This document shows positions 35,980-48,035 of a stretch of DNA of 64,000 nucleotides, piece after piece. The notes beneath the pieces are model-generated. The model made no database searches, was not told the origin of the DNA, and saw nothing but the letters and a program-made list of their open reading frames with translations. The stretch spans positions 2,966,501-3,030,500 of the forward strand of contig JAPNXP010000001.1 in assembly GCA_028753945.1 (NCBI GenBank). The letters run 5' to 3'. Position numbers and translations under genes: made by a program. Origin of the DNA: Hexactinellida sp. DTS-2022. Its lineage: Eukaryota > Porifera > Hexactinellida. Positions within the stretch are counted from its first letter, which is position 1. The number at the start of each line of letters is the position of its first letter.

Positions 35980-36820
35980 TAGCTTTTCATCTTCCTTTGG
36001 CCTCCTTCAGCGCGCCTTCCTTCCCTACGACTGTCGTCATCACACGACTCTGTTGAGAGTTTGAGTTGTTTCATACATATTTATTATATTTACCTCCCTA
36101 TGGTTCCCGTGAACATACTTTATTTTTGCTGATATATCTGTCCAATTGCTTTATTCTTTAGATTGACTTTCGCAATTTTTCCATTCAAAATTTATATTCT
36201 AATTTATACAACAACTGGATGAGATACGACTCTATTTGATCATTCTGACGCGAATTTCATATAATGATAAATATTAAAGATCCCTCCGGTTCACACCCTT
36301 CGCTACTGATCAACTAACTATTTCGCAAGTTGCTAAACTACTAGTCACATAATCTTGGTTTTTACAATGACAGCCGTTTCAATAGTGTAATTTTCTTTAC
36401 AAATAGTAATTAACAAATTTATCTAAAATTATGATTGAAAATTGTTCTCTATGATGTTTTTGCATCCAATGTACAGTTTTCTCAAATATTCGATTGCGGT
36501 TCGGCGGTTTAGCACCAAATATTTCAGTATGTCCGGCGATCATAAAATCATTAATTGGATAAATAATCAATTAATAGTTTAATTTCGAACAGATAAAGGT
36601 GGTACAGAAAAGCTGGTCAGCCTGAAAAGTGGTACTGCGGATCGCCGCACCAGCCGTACCGGGGTGCCGCCCCGGTGGTGCTATATCTCTTGTAAACTTA
36701 GTGCAACATTTTGAATATAGAGACTAGAAGAAGATTATCTATCTCCATCTCCACATATACTTTGAAAATTTCCAGAATCAAAGAATTGAAGGGCAACACA
36801 AACTGTTGAACTCAACTGAG
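35980..36820. other. non-coding, GC-rich patch near 36620-36680
   Basis: A block with ggtactgcggatcgccgcacc and ggggtgccgccccggtggtg stands out at 36600-36690. It has partial inverted symmetry but no ends I can define. Otherwise nothing seen. Confidence 0.3.
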
Positions 36821-36828
36821 GAGCAATC

Positions 36829-37149
36829 ATGGTTGATAAAAATCATTATTAAAAAAAAAATCAAAAAAATCCGATTTTATTGATTTAAATCAGAATTTTG
36901 ATTTTAATTGTTTTTTTTGCATTCTATATCACACTGGCTTATATTATTTAGCTAATGGATTAATTACTTTGATAATGACTCATTATCAATGTAATTTGAC
37001 TCATTATCAATTTATTTCTTTACTTTTGGCGAAAACAATAGATATAAAAAATCTGATTTAATTTATATAAATTGGATATTTTTGATTAAAATCAGATTTT
37101 TGATTAAAATCATGATTTAAATCACTTTATTTAAATCAAACAACCCTTG
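36829..37149. mobile_element. hAT-like MITE with GATTTAAATC motifs, 321 bp
   Basis: Starts ATGGTTGATAAAAATCAT and ends TTTAAATCAAACAACCCTTG. The exact 8-bp TSD GAGCAATC lies at 36821-36828 and 37150-37157. GATTTAAATCA, GATTAAAATCA and related palindromes fill both ends. Related relics lie at 31126 and 62840. Confidence 0.85.
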
Positions 37150-37322
37150 GAGCAATCAACTCGATGATTCTGGAAATAGAATTTAGTAAAGCGGAAAAGC
37201 TGAACTAGTTTTAAATCGTCATTGCAATATAATGGATCAGTACGATCCCTAAAAGCTCGCTCAAGTGCCATATAAGTATTTTCTTCATCTTCAGCCAGAA
37301 ATAGTGGAATCATTCCTGCCAT
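37150..37322 (-). CDS. possible host exon, function unknown
   Basis: The minus strand reads MAGMIPLFLAEDEENTYMAL, ERAFRDRTDPLYCNDDLKLV and QLFRF from 37322, preceded by a possible acceptor (gatacag). The composition looks protein-like and unlike its AT-rich surroundings. A second acceptor-like ttctatttccag follows at about 37170. The GMIPLFLA..EENTYMAL pattern faintly recalls TBC domains of Rab-GAPs, but I would not name it. The MITE at 36829-37149 inserted right at its end. Confidence 0.3.
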
Positions 37323-37533
37323 CTGTATCTTAATATAATTTAGTTACGAGGTTTTTCACATTATTATATATACCAGCATTATCCTGTCAACAAATTATTT
37401 ATTCATTCTGACATTTTGGAATTTTGATGTTGGAATTATGATACTCTAATGCGATTTTACGCAACATTATAGTTTATTTGATGCCACTTGGTTGTATCAT
37501 GTATGGTTATTTTTATCAAAAATAATTCATTAA

Positions 37534-37649
37534 CCCTCGGCTGGCTTGGGGTAAAAGGTATAAATAGAAAAACCCCACTTTCACTTTCACTTTCAATTGA
37601 AATTCAATTAACTTTCAGTTTCAATTTTACATTACTAGCCAGACGAGGG
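37534..37649. mobile_element. piggyBac-like MITE, 116 bp
   Basis: Ends CCCTCGGCTGGCT and AGCCAGACGAGGG are inverted 13-bp copies with one mismatch, bounded on both sides by TTAA (37530-37533 and 37650-37653). The inside has TTTCACTTTCAATTGAAA-type inverted tracts. Confidence 0.85.
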
Positions 37650-37653
37650 TTAA

Positions 37654-39649
37654 TGATAAGTTATATATATATTTAGCTTTAATACCAGGATTAATGTATT
37701 CCTTGGCAACAGTATACTGTCAATAATAGCAATTGCATTTATGAAACACTTTAGATGAATATTAGTACTTCACAATTGACGCAATTATTTTATACAAAAC
37801 AATGAAATAGAACATTGGAATAATATACACTAAATTAAATGAATTTAAGTATGTACTTAAAATAAGTACATAGATAGGTACGACGATATTTCTTATTGAA
37901 TGCAGCTTAAGTACGTACTTAACTTCTTAGTGAACACGGCGGCAGATGGCCACTTCAGATTTCCTCAATCACTAAATTCTAAAATTTTGTGCATGTTCAT
38001 AAAATGAAGATATTGTACCTCTGTCATTATGTTGTATAATTGTTGCAAGGAGTTAAATGCATCGATAATTGCTTATCAATATTTCCCCAATAAATGGTAA
38101 ACACTGTAGTGTAGAGTACTGTATCCAGTGAACTTTCATACAATTTATGGATTAAAGATGTGTATATACAAGGGTTGTCCTATATTTAATAGGACTGTAG
38201 AATATACGTAGAAGTATCAAATTGTTGTACTGCTATAGCATTTTGTGTAATTCTAAACTATAATTTATTGTAGTACTACAGTATAGTCATATTGAATTAT
38301 ACTAGATAGAAGTTGCTTTTTGATATAAATTTGCTTCACAAATTACCTTTTTTGCTAGTATATAAAAATCGTTCAAAGGAAAACGGCTCTTGATTTCTTT
38401 TACTTTTTTGGTTGATGTTCATGTGACATCTCCATGTTAATTTTGTGCTTCCCTGGAAGCAAGTGAAGTCAGCTAAAGAGATTCTTCATAAGATGAGAGA
38501 ATTTATGGGGTAATTACCCTTCTAAATACAATCTTTACTCGCGGATTGAACGTTTTGAAGATGGCTGGAGTTCGTTTGATGAACACGGATACAGAAAAGG
38601 CGTTTCTAAGGCGTCAGGGGAATTCCTGGGCTTATCTATACTGCCATACATATAATTCTTGTCGATGAGTTGAAAATGAACCGCGTTGTTTCTAGGTTGG
38701 TGCCTAACTTTTAGCCGATAAGAATAAGCTCTAACTAGTAGATGTTTGTCATCATTTACTGAAATCATGGAGAGAGAAGGAGGACTCTTGGTAGCCTAGT
38801 TACCGCAGACAACCCCTGATTTGATTACTATTAGCACGCTACGCTTGCTGATTTCTGTCATAATTCGATATAGGCCAAAATGATATTCAAATGCGTCTGT
38901 TTGCAAAAAGTAAATACAGAGTAAATTAAATCCGCATTCATAATTAAGTATTATTAAGAACCGTAAACATGACTTTTTTCATACTATATTAATGTCTGAA
39001 CATTTGGTTTACCACCTTTTCTGTAACATATTTCCTATTAACTATTCAATCAACTACTTTCGATAAAAAGCCAAAGCAATTTACTGTAATTAAAGTTGTT
39101 CTGAAACGTAATTTCGGCTAATATTCTTGTTAGGCCTTTTTGACATTAATAGATTATAAAGTTGATTGCCATCAACATAGTCAGATTTGTGGGTATTGAA
39201 TATCTTACGACGAGCTAAATTCTGAATTTTTATGGCCAAACTGGTGGATTAGCCAAATTCTCAGATCAGTGTTAACACTTTTAAATTAGAATTTAGAAAT
39301 ATGTCTGCCAGCAATCCTTTTAAATTAATATAGAATTAAGTTAGCACAAATTTATTTTCTGCAGCGTATATATAGTTCTATTGCATGATAATTTGCGATA
39401 CGCATGAGTTTTTGAGACATTGCTATTAGCAAACCATCGATGTGCATTATAGAAATTATGCAGTGTATTTTGAGCGCTATGAAAGCAATTTTTGGCTTAT
39501 TTACTTTTATTATGAATTTAATAATATTCTAATTTTGAGATCATAGTATAGATAAACCATAGATGTACTATTACAAGTCATCCAGGGGATACCGTATTAA
39601 ACTATTTAATAACTGAATATGCGTATTAATTGTCTATTAACTTTACATC
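37654..39649. other. mostly non-coding
   Basis: AT-rich, with paired gtacgtacttaa-type phrases at 37850-37925. Apart from the candidate exon at 38540-38750 I see no gene or bounded repeat. Confidence 0.35.
38540..38750 (-). CDS. possible host exon, function unknown
   Basis: A minus-strand frame of about 70 codons (VNDDKHLLVRAYSYRLKVRH, then a Pro/Ser-rich end) follows a possible acceptor (ccatgatttcag) and is followed by GTAAAG, a good donor. It could belong with the minus-strand candidate at 37150-37322. No family recognised. Confidence 0.2.
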
Positions 39650-40021
39650 TTGCCCATTTACAACAAACAAATAATCAATTATATTCTTATACGTATTAAA
39701 CGAATCCAAATGTATATGAAGAAATTTTGCACTTTCTTCGGGAAATATAAATTTCCTGGTCTTCTCAAGCTTCCTGTCAGACAAAAATGTAACTACATTA
39801 GTAGATTGTCTTCCTATTTAACTGGACATTCCAACAGACCTTTCAAGGTAATATTGACTTCCTTATCCCCTAGACCATTAATGTATATCCATGGTTTAAT
39901 TTAATTCTCCCTTTAGAGAGTTAAAGTGGTTGGCACAGAAACTGTTTTGGAGGTTCCATGCAGTTTGAATTGGACACCATCTATGCAAAGTTCCATTTCG
40001 AAATCGGTCATCCCAGAATAA
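39650..40021 (+). CDS. possible two-exon host gene end, function unknown
   Basis: A first reading frame (FFGKYKFPGLLKLPVRQKCN, YISRLSSYLTGHSNRPFK) reaches AAG at 39847, followed by GTAATATT. A 69-bp intron ends in ccctttag at 39916. The second exon continues in the same phase (RVKVVGTETVLEVPCSLNWT, PSMQSSISKSVIPE) to TAA at 40021. Both parts look more protein-like than random AT-rich frames and the junction keeps phase. The start at 39650 is uncertain; the true exon may begin after about 39720. I do not recognise the protein. It is on the same strand as the RRM exon 7 kb upstream. Confidence 0.35.
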
Positions 40022-40496
40022 ATACTACTCTACATTCAGTTCAGCAAAGATACACATGGGCAGGCATTTCCTAAGACTTTAGAGGATATGTGAGTTATAT
40101 TATCCTGTATATTTTCATTGGTAGCAAGGTGTCCTGTCATGGCCGGACCACTTTTCATTTACTGTGACAATATTATAAAGGAGAGACCAGTTCTTGCAGG
40201 ACCACTTAAATATTCTGACCGGGCCGCCTTTTTGAGACATGCCACACTAGTAACTTCAGATTCTGCATAATTTAGTACTCGTTGGTTGGTTGTCAAATCT
40301 ACCTACCTATCTGGTTTCAATTGAACTTTATTTCTTATTATGTGCGCTATTGTAATTTTGAATCATTTTAAAGGGTATGACTGAGCCACCAGAACTACTT
40401 CTCGTTTGCGTATTAAAGGCTGCTCAACCTTCTCTCAAATAACTTTAATATCTTGTTATGTTTATAAATCTTATAACATCATGATTTTAAATCATT
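40022..40496. other. non-coding, nothing recognised
   Basis: A gtcatggccggaccactt / gcaggaccacttaaat pair at 40138-40210 is a short direct repeat. No other structure seen. Confidence 0.3.
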
Positions 40497-40856
40497 TTAA
40501 TCCAATAACCATGAAGTGGCTTCAGTGTCTACGCCACGTGCCACTTGTGGCACAGTTGGCATAAAAGGAAATTTGTCTGTATCTTAGTGGAAAATATACG
40601 TAATGGTTAGAAATTATGCACCTAGAGTAATTCGAGCATGTGGTATTCAATCTGAAATCATAATTATAATATTTAATTGTTCAAAATTAATGAGTTTAAT
40701 ACCTCCATAAATATGTAAATTCAAAAATTACTTTATTTTATTTTAGTTAACATAGCGTTTCATGTCAATATCCATTTGAAGCATTTACAATTGTTATTAT
40801 GCTCCTAGAAGCTTTAATGTATGAATACAAATTATTCTTGTTTTGGCCGGTTAGTC
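40497..40856. mobile_element. Tc1/mariner MITE, fragment D
   Basis: From aataaccatgaagtggcttc through gccacgtgccacttgtggca to ttttggccggttag it follows copies A-C. The left about 150 bp and its TIR are missing. Confidence 0.75.
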
Positions 40857-41430
40857 TACTTGTGTCAAGTTGTGTGAGCTGAAGTGTTGTGCCTGTATTT
40901 ATTTACTCAATATATTAACTTCGTATCAAAGTCGTATTAAATCATAGAATACTAATGGCTTTCTGATTTTGTAAAGGTAAATACTTGCCATATATGTCAG
41001 ATGACAGCGGCCTTGTCACCTCAACCTCAAAACACAGTTGGAAGTCAAGTTCATTCTAAAACCTAGAAAACTGATCGATTGATGCTAACACCGAATTATT
41101 AGACACTTAACTGAATTCTTATAGATTGACGTAATATTATCAAACTTTTAATTATGTGTGATCAAATTCAACTCATGATCTCTTATTTCCTAAACTTATT
41201 TATCATATGAGTTATTCTTCTAATATTTCCTGGAATTGTATATAAGATGTTCTTCTTTACATCATTTTCACTAAAGCCATTCAGTTCCTAGCTATAAATA
41301 ATCTATGTGTCATTAATACTTCATGATTGGCTATCACCTATAATTATGCCTATTTCCCTCAAATAGTCATTCTTGCCCTCTGTGCAAAAGAAACTCCAAC
41401 CAATACCACCTCCGTCTAAAACTTGGAGAC

Positions 41431-41985
41431 CAGTGAATGAAAGGTTCACGAACGAACTTATTGAACTTGAACTGAACGAACTGAACGCAGGACTTTTAAG
41501 GCATTCACGGTGAACGAACTGAACGAACGCCAACAATTTACGAACGGCAATTGAAAGAACTGAACTCACTGAACTGAACTAACTAAACTGAATTAAGATA
41601 AATTATAAATATAGATCCATTATATATAATAGGTGACTGCAAAAGTGCTAATTCCGTACATCCTTAGTGAACTCATGTCTCTTAGCTTAGATTTTAGATT
41701 CTTAACCTGAACTTCAGTAACACCTTGGAGGATCGAATAGTCTATCATAAACGAATAGTTCGACTCACTCACTGTGAACGAACTGACTAAACGAATTGAA
41801 CGGATTGAACGAACTGAACAAACTTAATTGAACGGATAGAACGAACCCGCGTTAGCCCGTGAACGAACTGAACCAACGCTGGTGGAGCTGAAGTTAGGAG
41901 GTGAACTTGAACGAACTGAACGTGCGTCAATCTAAGAGGAACTGAATTGCGTCAACTTGTCCGTTCGTGAACCTTTCATTCCCTG
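41431..41985. mobile_element. hAT MITE with GAACGAACT arrays, 555 bp
   Basis: Starts CAGTGAATGAAAGGTTCACG and ends CGTGAACCTTTCATTCCCTG. Flanks TTGGAGAC (41423-41430) and GTGGAGAC (41986-41993) match at 7 of 8. GAACGAACTGAAC repeats fill 41450-41590 and 41770-41940. Removing it restores the KTWRHIGMD reading of the surrounding integrase. Confidence 0.9.
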
Positions 41986-42237
41986 GTGGAGACATATAGG
42001 AATGGACCATTATTTGCGACCTACCTGACTTTGAATACTGCTATAAACACAATTCACTTACTCTATGCTAGCTGTGCCAATATGTTGTACAACTTTTACT
42101 ACGCCCTCTCAAGACTAAGACTTCACAACAAGTTATGCAGAATCTGAAGGATGTTTACCTCGATATGGAATTACCTGATATTATCCAGCACGACCAAGGG
42201 AAAGAGTTCACAAACAGTGTGAGTACTGAGTAGTATA

Positions 42238-42800
42238 CACTCCCTGGCCAAAAGTATTTGAACAAGAGGTATTTAAATGCAGACAAATTATTCTTCTAGC
42301 AGAATTTTGAAGGCTATTTAAAATACTCTAAATTACTTTACATTTAGTGCTATATTTATAAATAAATAAAAAATTGATTTTAGGACATTTTCAAAAAATA
42401 TCCATCAAGTGGCATAGTGTCGTTGCCACGTGCCACTTGTGGCGCAAGTGGCATCAATGGGAATGAGGCTGTATCTCAGTATAAAATGTTCGTAATGATT
42501 AGATAATTAGCACCTAGAGTAGTTCAATTGTGAGGAATTCAAATCCGAAATCAGAATTTGTATATTTTAATTGCCTCATAATTATCCGAAATTAAATATT
42601 TAATTAGCTCATTATATAGTTAATGAGTTTATCACCTCTATAGAAATTAAAATTTTAAAAAATTGCTATATTCTTATACTTAAGATATCGTTTCATAAAA
42701 ATAGTATTGTAGAAGCACCCAGAAACGTTAGTATGTTGCTAGGTACCCTGACTGTTTATAAAATAATTATTGTTGTACTAATACTTTTGGCCAGGCAGTG
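42238..42800. mobile_element. Tc1/mariner MITE, copy C, 563 bp
   Basis: Ends CACTCCCTGGCCAAAAGTAT and ATACTTTTGGCCAGGCAGTG are inverted copies, TA on both sides (42236-42237, 42801-42802). The gccacgtgccacttgtggcg segment is shared with the other copies. It sits in the probable intron of the integrase pseudogene. Confidence 0.9.
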
Positions 42801-42972
42801 TAATGTAATACTGTTTGTAGGTTCATCTGACATATTGTTATCTAATTTTTGGCACTGACATAGTGTTTTGTCAATTATATTTATTTCTTGTACGTATTTG
42901 TTTTCTTTATTTAACAGTTATTTCAGGAATTCATCCAGAATTGGGAATAGACATCATAGCACTCGTGCCTAC

Positions 42973-43504
42973 CAGTGATGTGTTCCGTTACTCAGTAACC
43001 GAGTAATGGTAACGGGATAAGTAAGGCGACCCACTGGTGCAACGGGTGCGGGTGCACGAGTAGAAATGTTAAATAAATAATTATTGATTAAATATTTTAT
43101 TAATTTTAATTGTTGATATTAACTTCGTTTCTTAATTGTTTTGAGTTAGATATTTTTGAAATTTACCCGATCAACGGGTGCACTTGTGCCGCCGGCGCCC
43201 TAGGGTAACGGGCGGTGCCGATTAACGGTAACAGAAAAAGTAACTGTAACGGACATCCTTTACTTTTAACTATTTACCATTTCTTTAATCAGTTACTCTT
43301 ACCATTACATTACCGTTGCTACAAAAAACTTATTCAATTGCTATTACTAAGTTATTTTTAATGAGTTACCGTTACATTAAGGTAACGGTAGTACTGAATA
43401 ATGGTAGAAGGATTAACTTAACAAAAGTAACGGAGTAACGGTAACGTGAGAAAAAAGTAACAGTAACGGAGTAACGGAAGATTTAGTAACGGAGCACATC
43501 ACTG
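42973..43504. mobile_element. hAT MITE with GTAACGG arrays, copy 1, 532 bp
   Basis: Starts CAGTGATGTGTTCCGTTACT and ends AGTAACGGAGCACATCACTG. Flanks GTGCCTAC (42965-42972) and GTGCTTAC (43505-43512) match at 7 of 8. GTAACGG and its complement occur throughout. It lies in the second exon of the integrase pseudogene and itself contains another repeat (43025-43203). Confidence 0.92.
43025..43203. repeat. dispersed repeat, copy 2, nested in the GTAACGG MITE
   Basis: Interrupts the GTAACGG array. Starts ggcgacccactggtgcaacg and ends with acgggtgcacttgtgccgcc and ggcgccc; these ends are partly inverted copies. It matches 3690-3820. No sure TSD. Confidence 0.55.
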
Positions 43505-43625
43505 GTGCTTACCACTCGATGGCTGACGGCTTAGTCGAAGCGCACAACAAGATTCTGAAACAGTTATTATTTTGTAATATGAAATTTGAGACCCATTTCC
43601 GAAATTTTCCATATAGAAAATGAAA

Positions 43626-44240
43626 ACGTGACCTGCTACGGTATATCACCAGTGGAGAAAGATGAGCATAGCACTTGTATTTTAAGCAACGAAGTGCGAA
43701 AGTGCTCAGGACATCGATTTCATTTTTTTATAAACCAAATTTGTTATAAGCTGATTAAAATTAACTCACACATTTTCGGGCAAATATATATCTTTGTTAA
43801 AAAGAGTTTCCTCTATATTCATTTCTTTGACTATAATGTAGTTAAATACAAGTATTATCGCATCATTGAACTTCGTCCTTATCCGATTTATAGCCGACTT
43901 GGAGTTCACTGTAATACTGTTTAGTTTCCTAATTTTAATGTAAGTTGAGTATAAAAATTTATCTTCAGCTATTTTTTTTGGAATTTTTTGTTCACTAGAA
44001 TCTCATTATCAGGGGGCATCAATGTGAAGCTAGTTCTGTTATGTCGAGGAGAGGAAGCAGTGGGAATATGAAAGATTGGTATTGGACGGGGCGAGACTGA
44101 CCCTCCGAAGACTATTCACATGGAGGAGTAAGAGTTGGAGGAAGAAGATGACATTGGGGAGAGGAGGGTTTCTTACTCGAGAATAAACTAATATTTAATG
44201 TAGTGTGTAATTTGTAGTTGGTTTTTATTTGTTTATGTTT
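43626..44240. other. non-coding; one unexplained ORF
   Basis: The frame at 43586-43924 begins in the integrase remnant and then runs through AT-rich sequence without motifs. The stretch 44030-44190 is purine-rich (gaggaggagaagg). No gene recognised. Confidence 0.3.
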
Positions 44241-47200
44241 AATAGTTGGGCGGTTAATCAGAATATAAGCAGCAATCGTGCACTTTTTCCTAAAAGCATG
44301 AAATTTGGCATGTTTGTAGAGTAACCCCTAGAGATTATTTTTTAATGTGGACTCCACTCTGCAGTGTCCTCGTGTGGCCCAAAAAAAAAATTACAAGCTT
44401 TTTCCATTTCATAACATTTCCTACATGGTTATAGCCTATATGTTTTGCATGAGCATCAAATCCGGTATGTGGCTAGATGAACCACTAAATATAATTTTAT
44501 GTTGACCCAAGTTACCAGTACCTCCTGGTGGCTGAAGTCTACGATTTATAAATAGCATAGTTGTACTATAGCTTAGTGTAATGTGTTTTCAGCAGCTGAT
44601 TAGTTTATAGCACACTTTTGTGCCTGTGGTAGTTCTGTCCAAAATGGCTTCCAATTACCATCTGACATTATCCATCCCCAATCAGCTGGGCTTGGGATTT
44701 TCGGGTCTTTTACCAGTGATTGTCCCCCATACATATCCTGCGATGTTTGTTGCTTGCTTAACATGCTGTTTCAAAGCTTCCTCCGTGGGTGGGATATTTT
44801 CAATTGTTTTTCCTTTTGAGAATATTGTTGGCGTGACTCATTCACTTTAGACAGTTCACTTGTTCGGTCATACCAAATCAATGATAGCTGTGAAAATTTC
44901 AAATGGTGTTTTTGACAGAATTGCAAAAGCATCTGTAACTTGTGGAAATGCATCCCAGGTATTCCAAGCTGTTTTCTTACCTATACCAGAAAATAATGAA
45001 ACCATATCACATCCTGTGATGGCATGGAACATCAAAAGTGCTTTGGACTTGCTTGTTCCCTGTTTGGTAGCGATTTCATGGGCAGAAATACAACGGTAAT
45101 TCTTACCTATACCAAATGCTATCCATACCTCTTGAGCCAAAATGTCTTGTATGTGGTAAATGAGTATGACAACAACATCAGTGTCCACTGTTCTGTCCAT
45201 AATTTTTTTGAGACCATGTTCGGCTGCATCTGCAACATGAAACACGATTCTTGTATCAGCCTCCTCATGTGTGCATGGATCTATTCGGACCTTGTCATCT
45301 AGTGTGAGGTTTGCTGAGGATAGAACTTGATCTTCCAAAGTACAATAGATTTCTTTTCCATCCATTTTAATAGAGGTTATTTGCTCAGCTAATAAATGGA
45401 ACAACTCAGTTTTGTTTTCATTTACACGTAGGAAACTTTGCCAGTTTCCTGGAATGTGGGTGGTAAGTTTCACTCTTCTTCGGATCCCAGTGCCTCTGTT
45501 TTCTTTTGTAGCTCCTTTCAGGCTATCCTGTCTATAAACATCCCATATTACATCCAGTCTAACAACAGTCTGAAGTTCCTTCAATATGTATGGCTTGAAG
45601 ATATTCTCAAAATATTCTTCAAATGTGTTACCTGCTTTTGAACTAACATCTGTACTATAGCAGCGCCATCCAGTATCAATGCATCCACTGGTGGACAGTG
45701 TTCTGGAGCTTGCATGAGTTTCTCCAAACAGGGAAGGAGATCTGCCTTGGTACCAGACCTGACTTCTTCAAGTTTAGCTAAAGACGGTGGCCAAGGTTGA
45801 TTTCATGCTTAAAAAATCCTCAACTGGCACACAATATATAATCTGGAGAATAAACTGCAATTATCCTTCAGAGCTTTACTTGAGACTTTTGCTTCTGTGA
45901 AGTCTTTTTCTGATAATAGTGGCAGGATATTTCTTTTAACTGGGTCATTTATTGATTTTGATATGTCGATGAATCTTTCTTTCACAAAAGACTGATATTG
46001 ATCATCTCCAACCTTTGGAACCATTTGAACAGATTTAACAACGTCAGAAGCTAGAATATTTTTGTATCTAAGGTGAGAAGATCCCAACTATCTTCAGTAA
46101 ATGGATTGCCAAAGTCCAGAATCGTGTTAACAACAGCTTCAACTTCATGAATATATTTATCCTGAACACTTGGTATCTGCTTATGATGCTTAGAAGACAT
46201 TGTCGTTGACAGACCCTCAAACTGTTGAATCATTCGTGAAATTTCAGAACCAGAAACCATCCCCCGATGATTTGCAGTTGCATTTTCTGTCAGTCCAACT
46301 GCCCCACCATCCCCTTTAACCATTGAGTTGACTAGCTCATGGGCCTGATCTAAAACCATACCAGAAAAGGGCTTTGAAGTCTTGTGAGATACAAATCAAC
46401 CAGCAGTGAACTCTTTATATAGAGAAGGACATATCTCTTATGTCAACAGACAGCCACCTAGCATAATTTGTGTGGCCAAGTGAAAATGTCCATGGAATAA
46501 GATGTGCTATTGCTTCACAGTAATCAGCAAAATGACCTTTTCTAATGGAACCAACCAGCTTAAGTAGACACAATTCTAATTGCAACACCTTTGACCAATA
46601 GAGAAATTGAAGCTGTTCCTCTGACTATTTGATACACCAAGGTTCAAACTATATGTAGTCAGCTACGCCTGTCGCTGCAAATTCCTCGTGTGCCCTATGT
46701 TGCAAAATATTTAGTGCTGCTGCTGTCACCTGGTGAACATGTCTTGTCCTAGTCACATGTATTGCTTTGAGAAATGAATCACAAACCATCCACTACCTTG
46801 TAGCCAATCACCAAGTATCTTCAGTGATACCATCTCTATATAGAGGCCACCAGACATAACGAAAAATTTATCTTCACCCAATATGTCAGGAAAATTCCAC
46901 TGAATCTTCTTGGCCAATGCAAAAAATGGTTGGTCCATGAAAATAACTGGAATCTGAGATGGATTTATGTGATGAATAACTACTTTAACAACATTCATAG
47001 AGTGCAAGATCATCGCTACAGAGTGGGCATTTCCCAAAATAATGGCATCAGAGCAACATAAGTAGTACCATCTGTAAACGAAGGCTGTAAGGATGCTTCA
47101 TATGCAGCCCATTAAATCAAATCATCTTTGCTAACTTCTGGCTTTTCAAACAACTCCATGAAATGTTGTAACCACTTGTATTCATTGGCTAATGGATCAG

Positions 47201-47474
47201 ATACCACTTTGTCCAACTTCACTGTTCTAAGATGTGGTACAATGGGATCATTTGTTTTCAATACTGCTGGTAGTACTTCAGTGTAGGAAGTGGGAAGAAT
47301 GGATTAGATTTTGTTTACTTGGTCTGTCCGTTGAAAACTGTTAACTGTCGAGCTGTTCCCCTATACTCTGCCGTTGGATGCTGCATGATAGAATTCCTGT
47401 TCCATGAAATGAATCTTTTGCAGTTGTGGAGCTCGGATTATGGTCTATATTGTCCACAGAAGCAGTTGTGAATA

Positions 47475-47643
47475 CAGTGGAGCCTCCCATAACGGACACT
47501 CCAAGTAGCGGACAACCTATAAATAACGGACAACCCTCGTGGCACGTATTTATTTATTTAGCATATGTCTAATAGAAAAGCAACCTCTAAATAACGGACA
47601 ACTGTTCCGGTCCCAAGGTGTCCGTTGTTCAGAGGCTCTACTG
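47475..47643. mobile_element. Tigger/pogo MITE, 169 bp
   Basis: Starts CAGTGGAGCCTCCCATAACG and ends CCGTTGTTCAGAGGCTCTACTG, with TA on both sides (47473-47474, 47644-47645). ATAACGGACA is repeated inside. It splits the coding sequence between VVCLPSLVMNI and TTASVDNIDHNP. Confidence 0.88.
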
Positions 47644-48035
47644 TATATTCATAACCAGGCTTGGTAGGCATACAACTTCGTCTTGTTCATATTGACTACA
47701 TACACTATTGCCAATATATGTTGATATACTAAGCACTCTGTCATATGATATACACAGCCAAATTTTGTGAAATTTGTCAATCAGTGTACGGTTCCTACTT
47801 TCACCATGGATTTTGAGAGCAAGATAAATGGGTAGTGGTGTCTCTCTATCTATATGGTGTCTCTTTGTTGCAGAATACCTGGTTTAACAGTGTTGAATGC
47901 CATAAGCTGTGCAATAGTTAAACAGGCAGGTACATGTGGATGTCCCTTTGTAGACTGACCTTTGATGCTATGACCATCTAGAATCATACTGACCAGTGAA
48001 AGCATAGATAGTGGAACTGATTCTTGCTGACAACC

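Larger units (their letters stand above)
41360..43625 (+). pseudogene. Ginger/Gypsy-type integrase, broken by three MITEs
   Basis: Pieces in order: QKKLQPIPPPSKTWRHIGMD (41390-41430 continued at 41986-42010, split by a hAT MITE), LQNLKDVYLDMELPDIIQHD and QGKEFTNS (42140-42220), FQEFIQ and ELGIDII (42920-42965), and YHSMADGLVEAHNKILKQLL (43510-43565). These carry the first Asp (GMD), the second Asp (QHDQGKEF) and the Glu (DGLVEAHN) of a DDE integrase. After FTNS the sequence reads GTGAGTACTG, a perfect donor, and before LFQEF it reads ctttatttaacag, a good acceptor, so a spliced form is likely, with MITE C inside the intron. Frameshifts and stops show decay. Confidence 0.7.

Noticed and set aside
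36600..36690. GC-rich block as a MITE
   Set aside because: Internal symmetry exists but I could not set ends or a TSD.
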